A stretch of 5,498 bases of DNA, taken from NCBI GenBank assembly GCA_965371945.1, contig CBDVAK010000242.1, positions 1 to 5,498 of the forward strand, in the 5' to 3' direction. This document shows positions 1 through 5,498 of the stretch, piece by piece. The notes under the pieces were generated by a model that worked only from the letters and a program-made list of their open reading frames with translations, was not told where the DNA came from and searched no databases. The position numbers were made by a program, and so were the translations under genes. Within the stretch, counting starts at the first letter, position 1. Each line of letters starts with the position of its first letter. The DNA comes from CBDVAK01 sp965371945. GTDB lineage: Bacteria; Pseudomonadota; Gammaproteobacteria; Competibacterales; JAHEDQ01.

Positions 1-54
1 CGGTAGCTGTTGTCCGGACCCCGACAGGCACACTGGTGAATCCCGAGTAGCCTA

Positions 55-215
55 GGAGGGTGTCCGAGAATAGACTGATCTACTGCGGACAATCCTGATT
101 GGCCATATTTCCCGATCATTTTCGTTAAATAGCGCAACTATTCGCCTCAAATGATCGAAAAATCTGACTCAATCAGGCTCGCCCTCGCTACGATCGCTAT
201 TCTCGGACAGCCTCC
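55..215. repeat. 161-bp imperfect palindrome (MITE- or ERIC-like) upstream of the amidotransferase gene
   Basis: The outer arms at 55-73 and 197-215 are inverted repeats of 19 bases with 18 matches; the only mismatch is G60 opposite G210. Further pairs nest inside in the correct order: GATC 77-80 with 192-195, CCTGATTG 94-101 with 170-177, CGATCATTT 113-121 with 149-157, and AATAG 128-132 with CTATT 138-142 around the loop CGCAA. The centre (about 105-165) is clearly richer in A and T than the surrounding DNA. Terminal inverted repeats, small size and lack of coding capacity suit a miniature inverted-repeat element or an ERIC-like palindrome. No clean target-site duplication is seen: TA precedes the left arm but AG follows the right arm. 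It could instead be a structured 5' leader of the next gene. The palindrome is directly visible; its class is inferred. Confidence 0.7.
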
Positions 216-229
216 AGCGAAACCCCTCT

Positions 230-1030
230 ATGTGTGAACTGTTTGGTTTTTCTTCGAAATTTCCGGCGACGGTCCGGTTCAGCCTCGAACGCTTCTTGAA
301 GAATGCCGGCGACCGCAACCCGGACGGCTGGGGAATCGCCTTCAATGCAAGTGACGGGATGCGGGTCGAAAGAGCTGTAGACCCGGCTCCGCACTGTCCG
401 CTGTCACGGCGACTCGCCGCCGAAGGGGTGGTGACCGACACCCTCATCTCTCATGTGCGCAAAGCCACGGTCGGTGGTGTTTCCCTGCGGAACACTCACC
501 CCTTCGAATGCACCACCGGTGGCCACCGCCACCTGTTCGCGTTCAACGGTAACGTCCCGGCGGTGCTGGCCACCAAATGCCCTGGCAACCGGTGTCCCAG
601 CAGGGGAGACACCGATGCTGAGCACGCTTTGTGTCTTCTGCTCGCACTGCCCGGGTTCGCCGAAGAACGCCAGCCGCTGCGGCTGGCCCATACATTGCGC
701 CGCTTTGGCATGGAGCTGGCCACCATGGGCCCGGCAAATTTTCTCTACTACCGGGATGGTGTGATCTATGCGTTCGCCAGCCGCAGAACTCATCATGACG
801 GCGTTCACCCACCAGGTCTGTGGTCACTGCAGCGACACTGCCGACAGTCGCCCCCGGTACTGGCAAGCGCCATGCTCGAGGTCGAACCCGGGGCAGAACT
901 GGAACAACAGGTCTGCCTGCTGGCGAGCATTCCCCTGAGCGACGAGCCGTGGCAACCGCTACAACAAAACGAACTGGTGGTGATGCAGGAAGGCGGCCTG
1001 ACCCGGATTGTCGACCAGCACGAAATCTGA
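230..1030 (+). CDS. Class II glutamine amidotransferase (YafJ/EgtC-like)
   Basis: Predicted 266-residue cytoplasmic protein with an N-terminal-nucleophile (Ntn) glutaminase fold, the family that releases ammonia from glutamine or hydrolyses gamma-glutamyl amides. It begins Met-Cys-Glu-Leu-Phe-Gly; Cys2 becomes the catalytic N-terminal residue once Met is removed, which fixes the start at 230. Other family motifs follow in order: RNPDGWG at 29-35, SHVRKAT at 74-80, NTHPFE at 88-93, FAFNGNV at 103-109 (the Asn-Gly of the oxyanion hole) and GDTDAEH further on. Length matches stand-alone YafJ/EgtC-type proteins, with no synthetase domain attached, so the ammonia acceptor or true substrate is unknown. 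The position before Asn-Gly is Phe, where many relatives have His. No Shine-Dalgarno sequence is seen before the start; the right arm of a palindrome ends 14 bases upstream. The next gene begins 137 bases downstream, so this is probably a separate transcript. The family call is firm; the exact reaction is not. Confidence 0.93.
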   Translation: MCELFGFSSKFPATVRFSLERFLKNAGDRNPDGWGIAFNASDGMRVERAVDPAPHCPLSRRLAAEGVVTDTLISHVRKATVGGVSLRNTHPFECTTGGHRHLFAFNGNVPAVLATKCPGNRCPSRGDTDAEHALCLLLALPGFAEERQPLRLAHTLRRFGMELATMGPANFLYYRDGVIYAFASRRTHHDGVHPPGLWSLQRHCRQSPPVLASAMLEVEPGAELEQQVCLLASIPLSDEPWQPLQQNELVVMQEGGLTRIVDQHEI

Positions 1031-1106
1031 CCGCAACGCTCGCAGCGATGACGGCTCCCGGACAACCTTCCGGCCGCGCGGGTATTGGACCAGTTCCCCG
1101 ACACGC

Positions 1107-1136
1107 TTGACAGACCCGACCTGCCTGGCCTATTGC
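1107..1136 (+). promoter_or_regulatory. Candidate sigma-70 promoter for the TAXI/oxidoreductase operon
   Basis: A perfect -35 hexamer TTGACA lies at 1107-1112. With an 18-base spacer the -10 position is TATTGC at 1131-1136, which matches the consensus only in its first three bases. Transcription would start near 1143, giving a leader of about 25 bases before the ATG at 1168. The spacer between the two genes is the natural place for a promoter, but the weak -10 leaves this tentative. Confidence 0.35.
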
Positions 1137-1167
1137 CTGTGGGGTATCCGCCACTAGTCTTCGAGCC

Positions 1168-2511
1168 ATGCGAACAAGAGATTCCGGAGAATTCATCCGT
1201 ACCCTGGGGTTTGCCGGTCTGCTGACCGTCGTGGGTTTCGTGGTGGCGTATCAGTTTATCGAACCCGCACCGCCACGCGTCATGACCATTGCCACCGGCA
1301 GAGGCGATGGCGCATACCAGCGTTTCGCCCTCAGGTACCGCGAGGTTCTGGCCCGCGACGGCGTGGAGTTGCGGATAAGATCGACGGCGGGGTCGGTGGA
1401 AAATCTGGCATTGCTTAAAGATGCCGGTAGCGGGGTTAACCTGGCTTTTATACAGGGCGGCGTCGGCGAACCCGAAGAGTCTCCGGAACTATTGTCGCTG
1501 GGCAGTCTGTTTCTGGAACCCGTGTGGTTGATCCAACGCGCCAACAACCCGAGAATCAGTAGCATCGCAAAACTTCGCGGGCAACGCCTGGCCATCGGCG
1601 CCGTCGGTAGTGGTACCCGCGCCCTGGTCACCCGGCTGCTCGACATCAACGGTATCGGCGACGGCAATAGCACTCTGATGCCCTTGTCCGGCCAGCAAGC
1701 GGTGGACGCCGTAGTGAACGACCAGGCGGATGCTGCGTTTCTGGTAGTTTCCGCGCAGGCGCCGATGATCCGCGAACTGGTGGGGCTGGAGAAGATCCAG
1801 GTGATGAGCCTACGTCGGGCCGAGGCCTACACCCGACTGATGGCCTATCTCACCGTCGTAGAGTTGCCGGAAGGTGTGATCGACATGGAACACGATATTC
1901 CGAGCCGGAATATCACCCTGCTGGCAACGACGGCGACTCTGGTCACTCGCGATGATCTCCACCCGGCGCTGGTCGATCTGCTATTGCAGGCGGCGGCGGA
2001 AGTACATACTCGGGGCGGGTTGTTCGAGCAGGCCAGACAATTCCCGTCACCCGAATTCGTGGAGTTCCCGCTCAACGACAACGCGGAACGTTACTATCAA
2101 TTCGGCCCACCATTCCTGCAACGTGTCCTGCCCTTCTGGGCGGCAACACTGGTCGACCAGCTCAAAGTCCTGTTGCTGCCCTTTTTGTTTCTGGTGATTC
2201 CGCTGTTCAGGCTGTTGCCACCGATGTACCGCTGGCGTATCCGATCGAGAGTCTTTCGCTGGTATGACGATCTCGAAAGACTCGACAAACAAGCTGACTA
2301 CCCGATCAGCGAACAAGAGCGTCGTATCGCACTGGAAGAACTGGAACAGGTGGCGCAGGCCGTGAAGCAGGTGCATGTCCCCAACACCTATGCCCATGAG
2401 CTGTTCGCCATGCGTATGTATATCGATCAGGTGCGTCAACGATTGCAGGCAGCGGCGTATCCCGGAGGTAAGCAGGCCTCAGCACGGCAGCATGGCAGGA
2501 TCGGACTGTGA
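1168..2511 (+). CDS. Membrane-anchored TAXI-family TRAP solute-binding protein
   Basis: Predicted 447-residue protein. Residues 12-31 form an N-terminal membrane helix with no lipobox or clear cleavage site, so it probably acts as an anchor. Residues from about 37 to 320 form a periplasmic binding domain of the TAXI type (COG2358). The diagnostic stretch is TIATGRGDGAYQRFA near residue 40, then RSTAGSVENLALL near 71-83 and VNLAFIQGG near 90. A second hydrophobic helix at about 333-353 is followed by basic residues and a C-terminal tail of about 95 residues, helical and probably coiled-coil (EELEQVAQAVKQV). The expected topology is both ends in the cytoplasm with the binding domain outside. 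Simple TAXI binding proteins are usually around 320-340 residues and lack the second helix and tail. TAXI proteins normally deliver organic acids or similar solutes to a fused TRAP permease; none lies in this window. The stop overlaps the next gene's GTG by 4 bases. ATG 1168 has only a weak ribosome site but is the only start that keeps the first helix. Confidence 0.88.
   Translation: MRTRDSGEFIRTLGFAGLLTVVGFVVAYQFIEPAPPRVMTIATGRGDGAYQRFALRYREVLARDGVELRIRSTAGSVENLALLKDAGSGVNLAFIQGGVGEPEESPELLSLGSLFLEPVWLIQRANNPRISSIAKLRGQRLAIGAVGSGTRALVTRLLDINGIGDGNSTLMPLSGQQAVDAVVNDQADAAFLVVSAQAPMIRELVGLEKIQVMSLRRAEAYTRLMAYLTVVELPEGVIDMEHDIPSRNITLLATTATLVTRDDLHPALVDLLLQAAAEVHTRGGLFEQARQFPSPEFVEFPLNDNAERYYQFGPPFLQRVLPFWAATLVDQLKVLLLPFLFLVIPLFRLLPPMYRWRIRSRVFRWYDDLERLDKQADYPISEQERRIALEELEQVAQAVKQVHVPNTYAHELFAMRMYIDQVRQRLQAAAYPGGKQASARQHGRIGL
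2497..2500 (+). promoter_or_regulatory. Ribosome binding site for the FAD oxidoreductase
   Basis: AGGA lies inside the last codons of the TAXI gene, 7 bases before the GTG at 2508. It supports GTG 2508 as the start and translational coupling across the GTGA overlap. Confidence 0.6.
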
Positions 2512-3875
2512 CCGATCCCACCACCTTGGCCAGTCCATCCACGATCGACGACTATCAGCAGCGCAAGGTGGCAGTGGCAGCAGCGCTGGCGCATCATGAT
2601 GAGCCGGTCTATCTGCGCAAAGGAACCAGCTCGAACCTGTTTCGCTATGGCAGACGTCAACGACGTACTGGAAAGGCGGTATCACTAAAAGACTTCAACC
2701 ACACACTGGCGTTGGACCCGGTAGCCGGAACGCTCGATGTCGAGGGCCTGACCACCTATCAGAATGTGGTTTCCTGGTGTCTCAACAAAGGTTTTCTGCC
2801 CACCGTGGCACCCGAGCTCAAACACATCACGGTTGGCGGCGCCACGGTCGGAATCGGCATTGAATCATCCGGGCACCGGCACGGCTTCGTCCATGACGGG
2901 CTGCTCGAGGCGGACGTGCTGCTGCCAGGTGGTGAAGTCGTCACCTGCAGCCCCGACAACGAGTACGCGGACCTGTTCCACGGACTGCCCAATTCCTACG
3001 GTACCCTGGGTTACATACTCCGGGCCCGAATTCGCGTAGTCCCGGCCAAGCCTTTCGTACGCCTGCGCAACCATCGGTTCGATGATATCGGGGTCTACCT
3101 GGACAGCATGGAGAGTGCTGCCCGGGAGCATCGCGCGGAGTTCATCGACGGCTTGTTCTATTCGCGGCAGGAGCAATACCTGACACTCGCCGACATGATC
3201 GATCAGCCTGGCGATCTCGATGGTATCTACGGCCGCAGCATTTTCCATCGGACGCTGCGCGAGCGCGCGCAGATGTTGCTGCGCACCGAGGACTATATCT
3301 TTCGCTACGACCCCGATTGGTTTTGGAATATTCCGGAGACCGCGCCCTATCAGTGGTTCCGGCGGCTGGCGCCACGGGCCATGCGCAGTTCCGGGTTCTA
3401 CAACCGCTATGTAGCCACCAAGTACAGGCTGATGGGTCGGTTGGGAATTGAGCCGGACCGATCCCAGGAGCAATTGATCCAGGACTGGGAGGTTCCCTGG
3501 GCCAAGGCAGGGGAGCTGGTCGAACTCGCCCTCGGGCAGGTCGATCTGCAGGGTCAACCCTGGGTCGCGCTGCCGATCCGCTCGCAAGGCAATGCAACGC
3601 TGTACCCACTGCAACCCAACATCCTTTATTTCAACCTGGGTTGCTATTGCTACACCAAACGACCTCGCGAGGACGTGGACTATCACTACACACGACTGCT
3701 GGACGCCAAGTGTTTCGAACTGGGTGGTCTGAAAATGCTCTACTCAACCAGTTTCCTGGATCAGGGGTCGTTTGACCGGCTATACGCGGGCGAAGCCTAT
3801 CGGGTATTGAAGAAGCGCTATGACCCCGGCGCCAGAGCACCCACCTTGTTCGAGAAAACAGTGCTCGCGCGCTGA
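2508..3875 (+). CDS. FAD-binding oxidoreductase, DHCR24/DWF1 (delta24-sterol reductase)-like
   Basis: Predicted 455-residue flavoprotein with an N-terminal PCMH-type FAD-binding domain (about residues 30-205) and a C-terminal substrate domain. Visible FAD-domain motifs are RKGTSSNLFRYG near 37-48, VEGLTTYQNVVSWCLNKG, TVGG at 108-111, GIGIESSGHRHG at 115-126, then the LLPGGEVV, DLFHGLPNSYGTLGY and RVVPAKPFVRLR blocks. From memory, the ESS-x-H-[KR]-x-G motif and the PAK-x-[FY]-V-[KR]-LR block are characteristic of eukaryotic DHCR24/DWF1, which reduces the C24-C25 double bond of sterols with NADPH. Unlike the eukaryotic enzymes, it has no N-terminal membrane helix, so it is probably soluble or peripheral. 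The GTG start overlaps the TAXI stop by 4 bases and has AGGA 7 bases upstream, so the two proteins are translated together and may share a substrate or pathway. Many bacterial relatives have no known substrate; sterol reduction here is possible but unproven. The family is confident, the reaction is not. Confidence 0.9.
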   Translation: MTDPTTLASPSTIDDYQQRKVAVAAALAHHDEPVYLRKGTSSNLFRYGRRQRRTGKAVSLKDFNHTLALDPVAGTLDVEGLTTYQNVVSWCLNKGFLPTVAPELKHITVGGATVGIGIESSGHRHGFVHDGLLEADVLLPGGEVVTCSPDNEYADLFHGLPNSYGTLGYILRARIRVVPAKPFVRLRNHRFDDIGVYLDSMESAAREHRAEFIDGLFYSRQEQYLTLADMIDQPGDLDGIYGRSIFHRTLRERAQMLLRTEDYIFRYDPDWFWNIPETAPYQWFRRLAPRAMRSSGFYNRYVATKYRLMGRLGIEPDRSQEQLIQDWEVPWAKAGELVELALGQVDLQGQPWVALPIRSQGNATLYPLQPNILYFNLGCYCYTKRPREDVDYHYTRLLDAKCFELGGLKMLYSTSFLDQGSFDRLYAGEAYRVLKKRYDPGARAPTLFEKTVLAR

Positions 3876-3887
3876 CCCCGGGACATA

Positions 3888-4048
3888 TACCCACGGCATG
3901 CCAGTTTTCGGTTTTGAGCGTGTGTGCATTGGCGTGGAGGGCAAGGCGGGAATGCGCCGCTCCAGCCGCACTACAGCTAGCATTTCCAACGCAGTCATCC
4001 GCGTCAAGGCGCGTGCGATAGAGGCCGAAAACTGGTGTGCCGTGGGTA
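3888..4048 (+). repeat. 161-bp long-hairpin element with + strand G-U pairing bias
   Basis: This palindrome nearly fills the gap between the oxidoreductase and the membrane-protein gene. The outer arms 3888-3911 and 4025-4048 pair over 24 positions (22 Watson-Crick, 2 G-T). Pairing continues without a gap to 3942 opposite 3994, adding 17 Watson-Crick, 10 G-T and 4 G/A positions. After a small internal loop, 3948-3955 pairs with 3980-3987 (7 Watson-Crick, 1 G-T), leaving a 24-base loop at 3956-3979. Both ends are TA (3888-3889 and 4047-4048), compatible with a TA target duplication of Tc1/mariner-IS630 type, though TA is itself symmetric and so proves little. No coding sequence is recognised in it and no U-tract follows, so it is not a standard intrinsic terminator. 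It is best described as an ERIC/MITE-like repeat or a structured RNA read on the + strand. The fold is directly visible; its origin and role are inferred. Confidence 0.8.
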
Positions 4049-4071
4049 CAACATCAGTGCTGCGGAAAATC

Positions 4072-4075
4072 GGAG
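4072..4075 (+). promoter_or_regulatory. Ribosome binding site for the seven-helix membrane protein
   Basis: GGAG sits 9 bases before the TTG at 4085 and just downstream of the palindrome. It favours TTG 4085 over the in-frame GTG at 4037, which lies inside the palindrome's right arm. The in-frame GTGs at 4100 and 4103 remain possible but have only a weak GAAG upstream. Confidence 0.45.
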
Positions 4076-4084
4076 CCGGAATAC

Positions 4085-4600
4085 TTGTCTGAAGATCCTG
4101 TGGTGACCGCGCTGACCGGCATCGCGCTGGGCCTGTTGTTACTGATTTTCGGGCGCCGGCTGTTTTGGCTGTTTGTCGCGATCGCCGGCTTTCTGATGGG
4201 GATGGAACTGGCCAGCATGTGGTGGTTCACTCTGCCACGCTGGTTGTCGCTGCTGGCTGGACTGGCAGTGGGTGCCATAGGCGCCCTGTTGGCAGTGGTA
4301 GCCCAGCGACTGGCTTTCGCACTGGCAGGCTTCGCGGCTGGCATCTATGTCGCTTTGATGCTGATTCGCACCACCGGGCTCGCAATCGACCCCGGATTGC
4401 CGATGCTGGCTGGCGGGCTGATCGGGTCCGTGGCCGCACTGCTGCTGACCGACTGGGCGATCGTGGTGCTGTCCTCGCTGGTCGGTGCAGGAGCCATCGT
4501 CACATCCATCAGCGTGTCGCCGACCGTGGATCTGGTGCTGTTCGTGGTATTGTCCGGTTTCGGTATTTCCGTACAGCGCAGCACTACCGCGCCAAAGTAG
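4085..4600 (+). CDS. Seven-helix small membrane protein, DUF4203/TMEM198-like
   Basis: Predicted 171-residue inner-membrane protein, almost wholly hydrophobic. Helices fall at about 6-22, 26-46, 53-72, 76-94, 105-121, 124-143 and 147-163, seven in all, with very short loops. Gly-rich helix faces and the FGRRLFWLFVAIAGFLMG segment (22-39) recall the DUF4203/TMEM198 fold, whose molecular function is poorly known; the assignment comes from pattern and topology only. There are no obvious catalytic, metal-binding or transporter motifs. The start is uncertain: TTG 4085 has GGAG 9 bases upstream and leaves a short N-terminus before helix 1; GTG 4100 or 4103 would trim it further; GTG 4037 would add 16 residues encoded partly by the upstream palindrome and is unlikely. 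Only 29 bases separate its stop from the VOC gene, so the two are probably co-transcribed. How transcription reaches this gene past the palindrome is not evident. Confidence 0.8.
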   Translation: MSEDPVVTALTGIALGLLLLIFGRRLFWLFVAIAGFLMGMELASMWWFTLPRWLSLLAGLAVGAIGALLAVVAQRLAFALAGFAAGIYVALMLIRTTGLAIDPGLPMLAGGLIGSVAALLLTDWAIVVLSSLVGAGAIVTSISVSPTVDLVLFVVLSGFGISVQRSTTAPK

Positions 4601-4610
4601 GATTCGGCCT

Positions 4611-4616
4611 GGAGGT
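4611..4616 (+). promoter_or_regulatory. Shine-Dalgarno sequence before the VOC lipoprotein gene
   Basis: GGAGGT is a strong ribosome site, but it lies 13 bases before the ATG at 4630, longer than usual. No other in-frame start lies at a better distance, so ATG 4630 is kept. Confidence 0.5.
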
Positions 4617-4629
4617 CTTTTCTGCCCTT

Positions 4630-5498
4630 ATGAGATGGATCAAGTTGCGAGTGGGTCGTGTGCTGGATTGTGGTTCTCACCGATGCCGGGATGCCCACGG
4701 ACAACGGGCACATGACGATCGCGGCCGGGGCGCGGTATTGTCCGTGTTGGCCGCCGTGATCATACTGCTCGCCGGCTGCAACCCGTTGCGGGTCACCCCG
4801 GTGGTGTCCCCGCCCAGCCAGGTCTGGTTGCCGGGCAAGTTCGTCTGGTATGACCTGCTCACCAATGACGTCGATCGTGCCAGGGCTTTTTATGGCGCGG
4901 TGCTGGGCTGGTCGTTCGAACCACTGGGGCGTTACACCGTAGCCAGTAGTCAGGGCCAACCCGTGGCAGGCCTGGTCACCGTCAAGGCGGACGACCAACG
5001 CACACCGGCACGTTGGCTCGCCTCGCTCTCGGTGACTGACGTCGATGACAGCGTGGCCCGTGCCGAGCGCGCCGGTGCCACGATCCACGAAGGGCCGGGT
5101 GAGCTGGCAGACCGCGGCCGTTTTGCACTGTTGAGCGACCCCCAGGGTGCACAGCTCGTGCTGTTGAGGGCAACCACCGGCGACCCGCCCGATAGCAACC
5201 CGGTTGCCGGGAGCTGGTTGTGGAATTCCTTGTGGACCGAAAATCCGCAACAAGCACTGGAATTCTACCAAATGCTGGTGGGGTACAAGGTGCTGGCCGA
5301 TGGGGAAAACCATTGGATACTGACAAAAGATACGCATTTGCGTGCCGGGGTTCGTGACCTGCCACTGCGCGAGCATCCGGCCAAATGGGTACCGACGATA
5401 TACGTGGCCGACCTGGACGACACGCTGTCGAGGATCGAACCGGCGGGGGGGCAAATCGTGATCGCACCAGGACAGCCACCGGCGGGCGATGATGTTGC
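4630..5498 (+). CDS. Two-domain VOC (glyoxalase-fold) protein with lipoprotein signal, 3' end missing
   Basis: The reading frame is open from ATG 4630 to the window end: 289 whole codons, with no stop. An unusually long, Arg- and His-rich N-terminus of about 36 residues precedes a hydrophobic helix and the lipobox Leu-Ala-Gly-Cys at 47-50. Cys50 would be lipidated, and Asn at +2 favours the outer membrane. After a Pro/Ser/Val linker come two VOC modules. The first (about 70-180) contains FVWYDLLTNDVDRARAFYGA followed by VLGWSFE; the second (about 196 onward) contains WLWNSLWTENPQQALEFYQM and later the VPTIYVADLDDTLSRIE strand-helix. VOC proteins are beta-alpha-beta-beta-beta modules found in glyoxalases, extradiol dioxygenases and resistance proteins. 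The usual metal ligands are not obvious: Trp/Tyr occupies the first-strand ligand site in both halves, so the activity is unknown. It follows the seven-helix protein gene by 29 bases. The true start could also be GTG 4651 or 4660, which would not change the lipobox. Confidence 0.85.
   Translation, partial: MRWIKLRVGRVLDCGSHRCRDAHGQRAHDDRGRGAVLSVLAAVIILLAGCNPLRVTPVVSPPSQVWLPGKFVWYDLLTNDVDRARAFYGAVLGWSFEPLGRYTVASSQGQPVAGLVTVKADDQRTPARWLASLSVTDVDDSVARAERAGATIHEGPGELADRGRFALLSDPQGAQLVLLRATTGDPPDSNPVAGSWLWNSLWTENPQQALEFYQMLVGYKVLADGENHWILTKDTHLRAGVRDLPLREHPAKWVPTIYVADLDDTLSRIEPAGGQIVIAPGQPPAGDDV

Noticed and set aside
99..130. Promoter inside the first palindrome (TTGGCC at 99, TTAAAT at 125)
   Set aside because: The spacing is 20 bases, outside the normal range, and both hexamers are only partial matches.
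1037..1073. Intrinsic terminator after the amidotransferase gene
   Set aside because: Two short hairpins exist (1037-1047, and 1058-1062 with 1069-1073), but neither is followed by a T-run and both stems are only 4-5 bp.
2865..3686. Antisense open frame of 273 codons inside the flavoenzyme gene
   Set aside because: It lies wholly opposite a well-supported DHCR24-like coding sequence and its translation shows no family motif.
55..4048. The two palindromes being copies of one repeat family
   Set aside because: Comparing the arms and centres by eye in both orientations shows no shared sequence beyond a few bases; only the length agrees.
4037..4084. GTG 4037 as the start of the seven-helix protein
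   Set aside because: It falls inside the right arm of the palindrome, has no ribosome site, and the added residues (Cys-rich, not hydrophobic) look unlike an N-terminus for this protein; TTG 4085 has GGAG in front.
3820..4092. + strand open frame bridging the flavoenzyme end and the intergenic palindrome
   Set aside because: It overlaps the flavoenzyme's 3' end in another frame, runs through the palindrome and gives a low-complexity product with no visible domain or ribosome site.
4345..5454. Long antisense open frame opposite the membrane-protein end and the VOC gene
   Set aside because: The + strand there encodes a clear VOC tandem with family motifs; the antisense translation has no recognisable domain and is what high GC third positions produce by chance.

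Overview
The window reads as GC-rich chromosomal DNA (roughly 60% GC by eye) from a Gram-negative bacterium, most likely a gammaproteobacterium. The reasons are compact same-strand genes, a TAXI-type periplasmic binding protein with an inner-membrane anchor, and a lipobox followed by Asn, which suits an outer-membrane lipoprotein. The taxonomic guess is an inference. No rRNA, tRNA, CRISPR array or transposase gene is visible.

Layout, all genes on the + strand: (1) 1-229 is non-coding. Positions 1-54 show nothing I can name. Positions 55-215 form a 161-bp imperfect palindrome with 19-bp outer arms and an AT-rich centre, ending 14 bases before the first start codon. (2) 230-1030 encodes a class II glutamine amidotransferase of the YafJ/EgtC type. 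(3) 1031-1167 is a spacer with a candidate promoter (TTGACA at 1107). (4) 1168-2511 encodes a membrane-anchored TAXI solute-binding protein. It overlaps by 4 bases with (5) 2508-3875, an FAD-linked oxidoreductase closely resembling the sterol delta24-reductase family (DHCR24/DWF1). (6) 3876-4084 is non-coding and is almost filled by a second 161-bp palindrome (3888-4048). (7) 4085-4600 encodes a seven-helix membrane protein, followed after 29 bases by (8) 4630-5498, a two-domain VOC (glyoxalase-fold) protein with a lipoprotein signal, cut by the window end.

Genes 4 and 5 are almost certainly co-transcribed and translationally coupled. Genes 7 and 8 probably form a second unit. No shared pathway is evident across the window.

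The most unusual content is in the intergenic palindromes. The one at 3888-4048 pairs over 55 ungapped positions per arm, then over 8 more near its apex. All 13 of its wobble-type departures from perfect pairing are G-T on the + strand and none are A-C. That strand bias is what one expects if the element is kept as a folded + strand RNA (or folded single-stranded + strand DNA), not just as a DNA palindrome.
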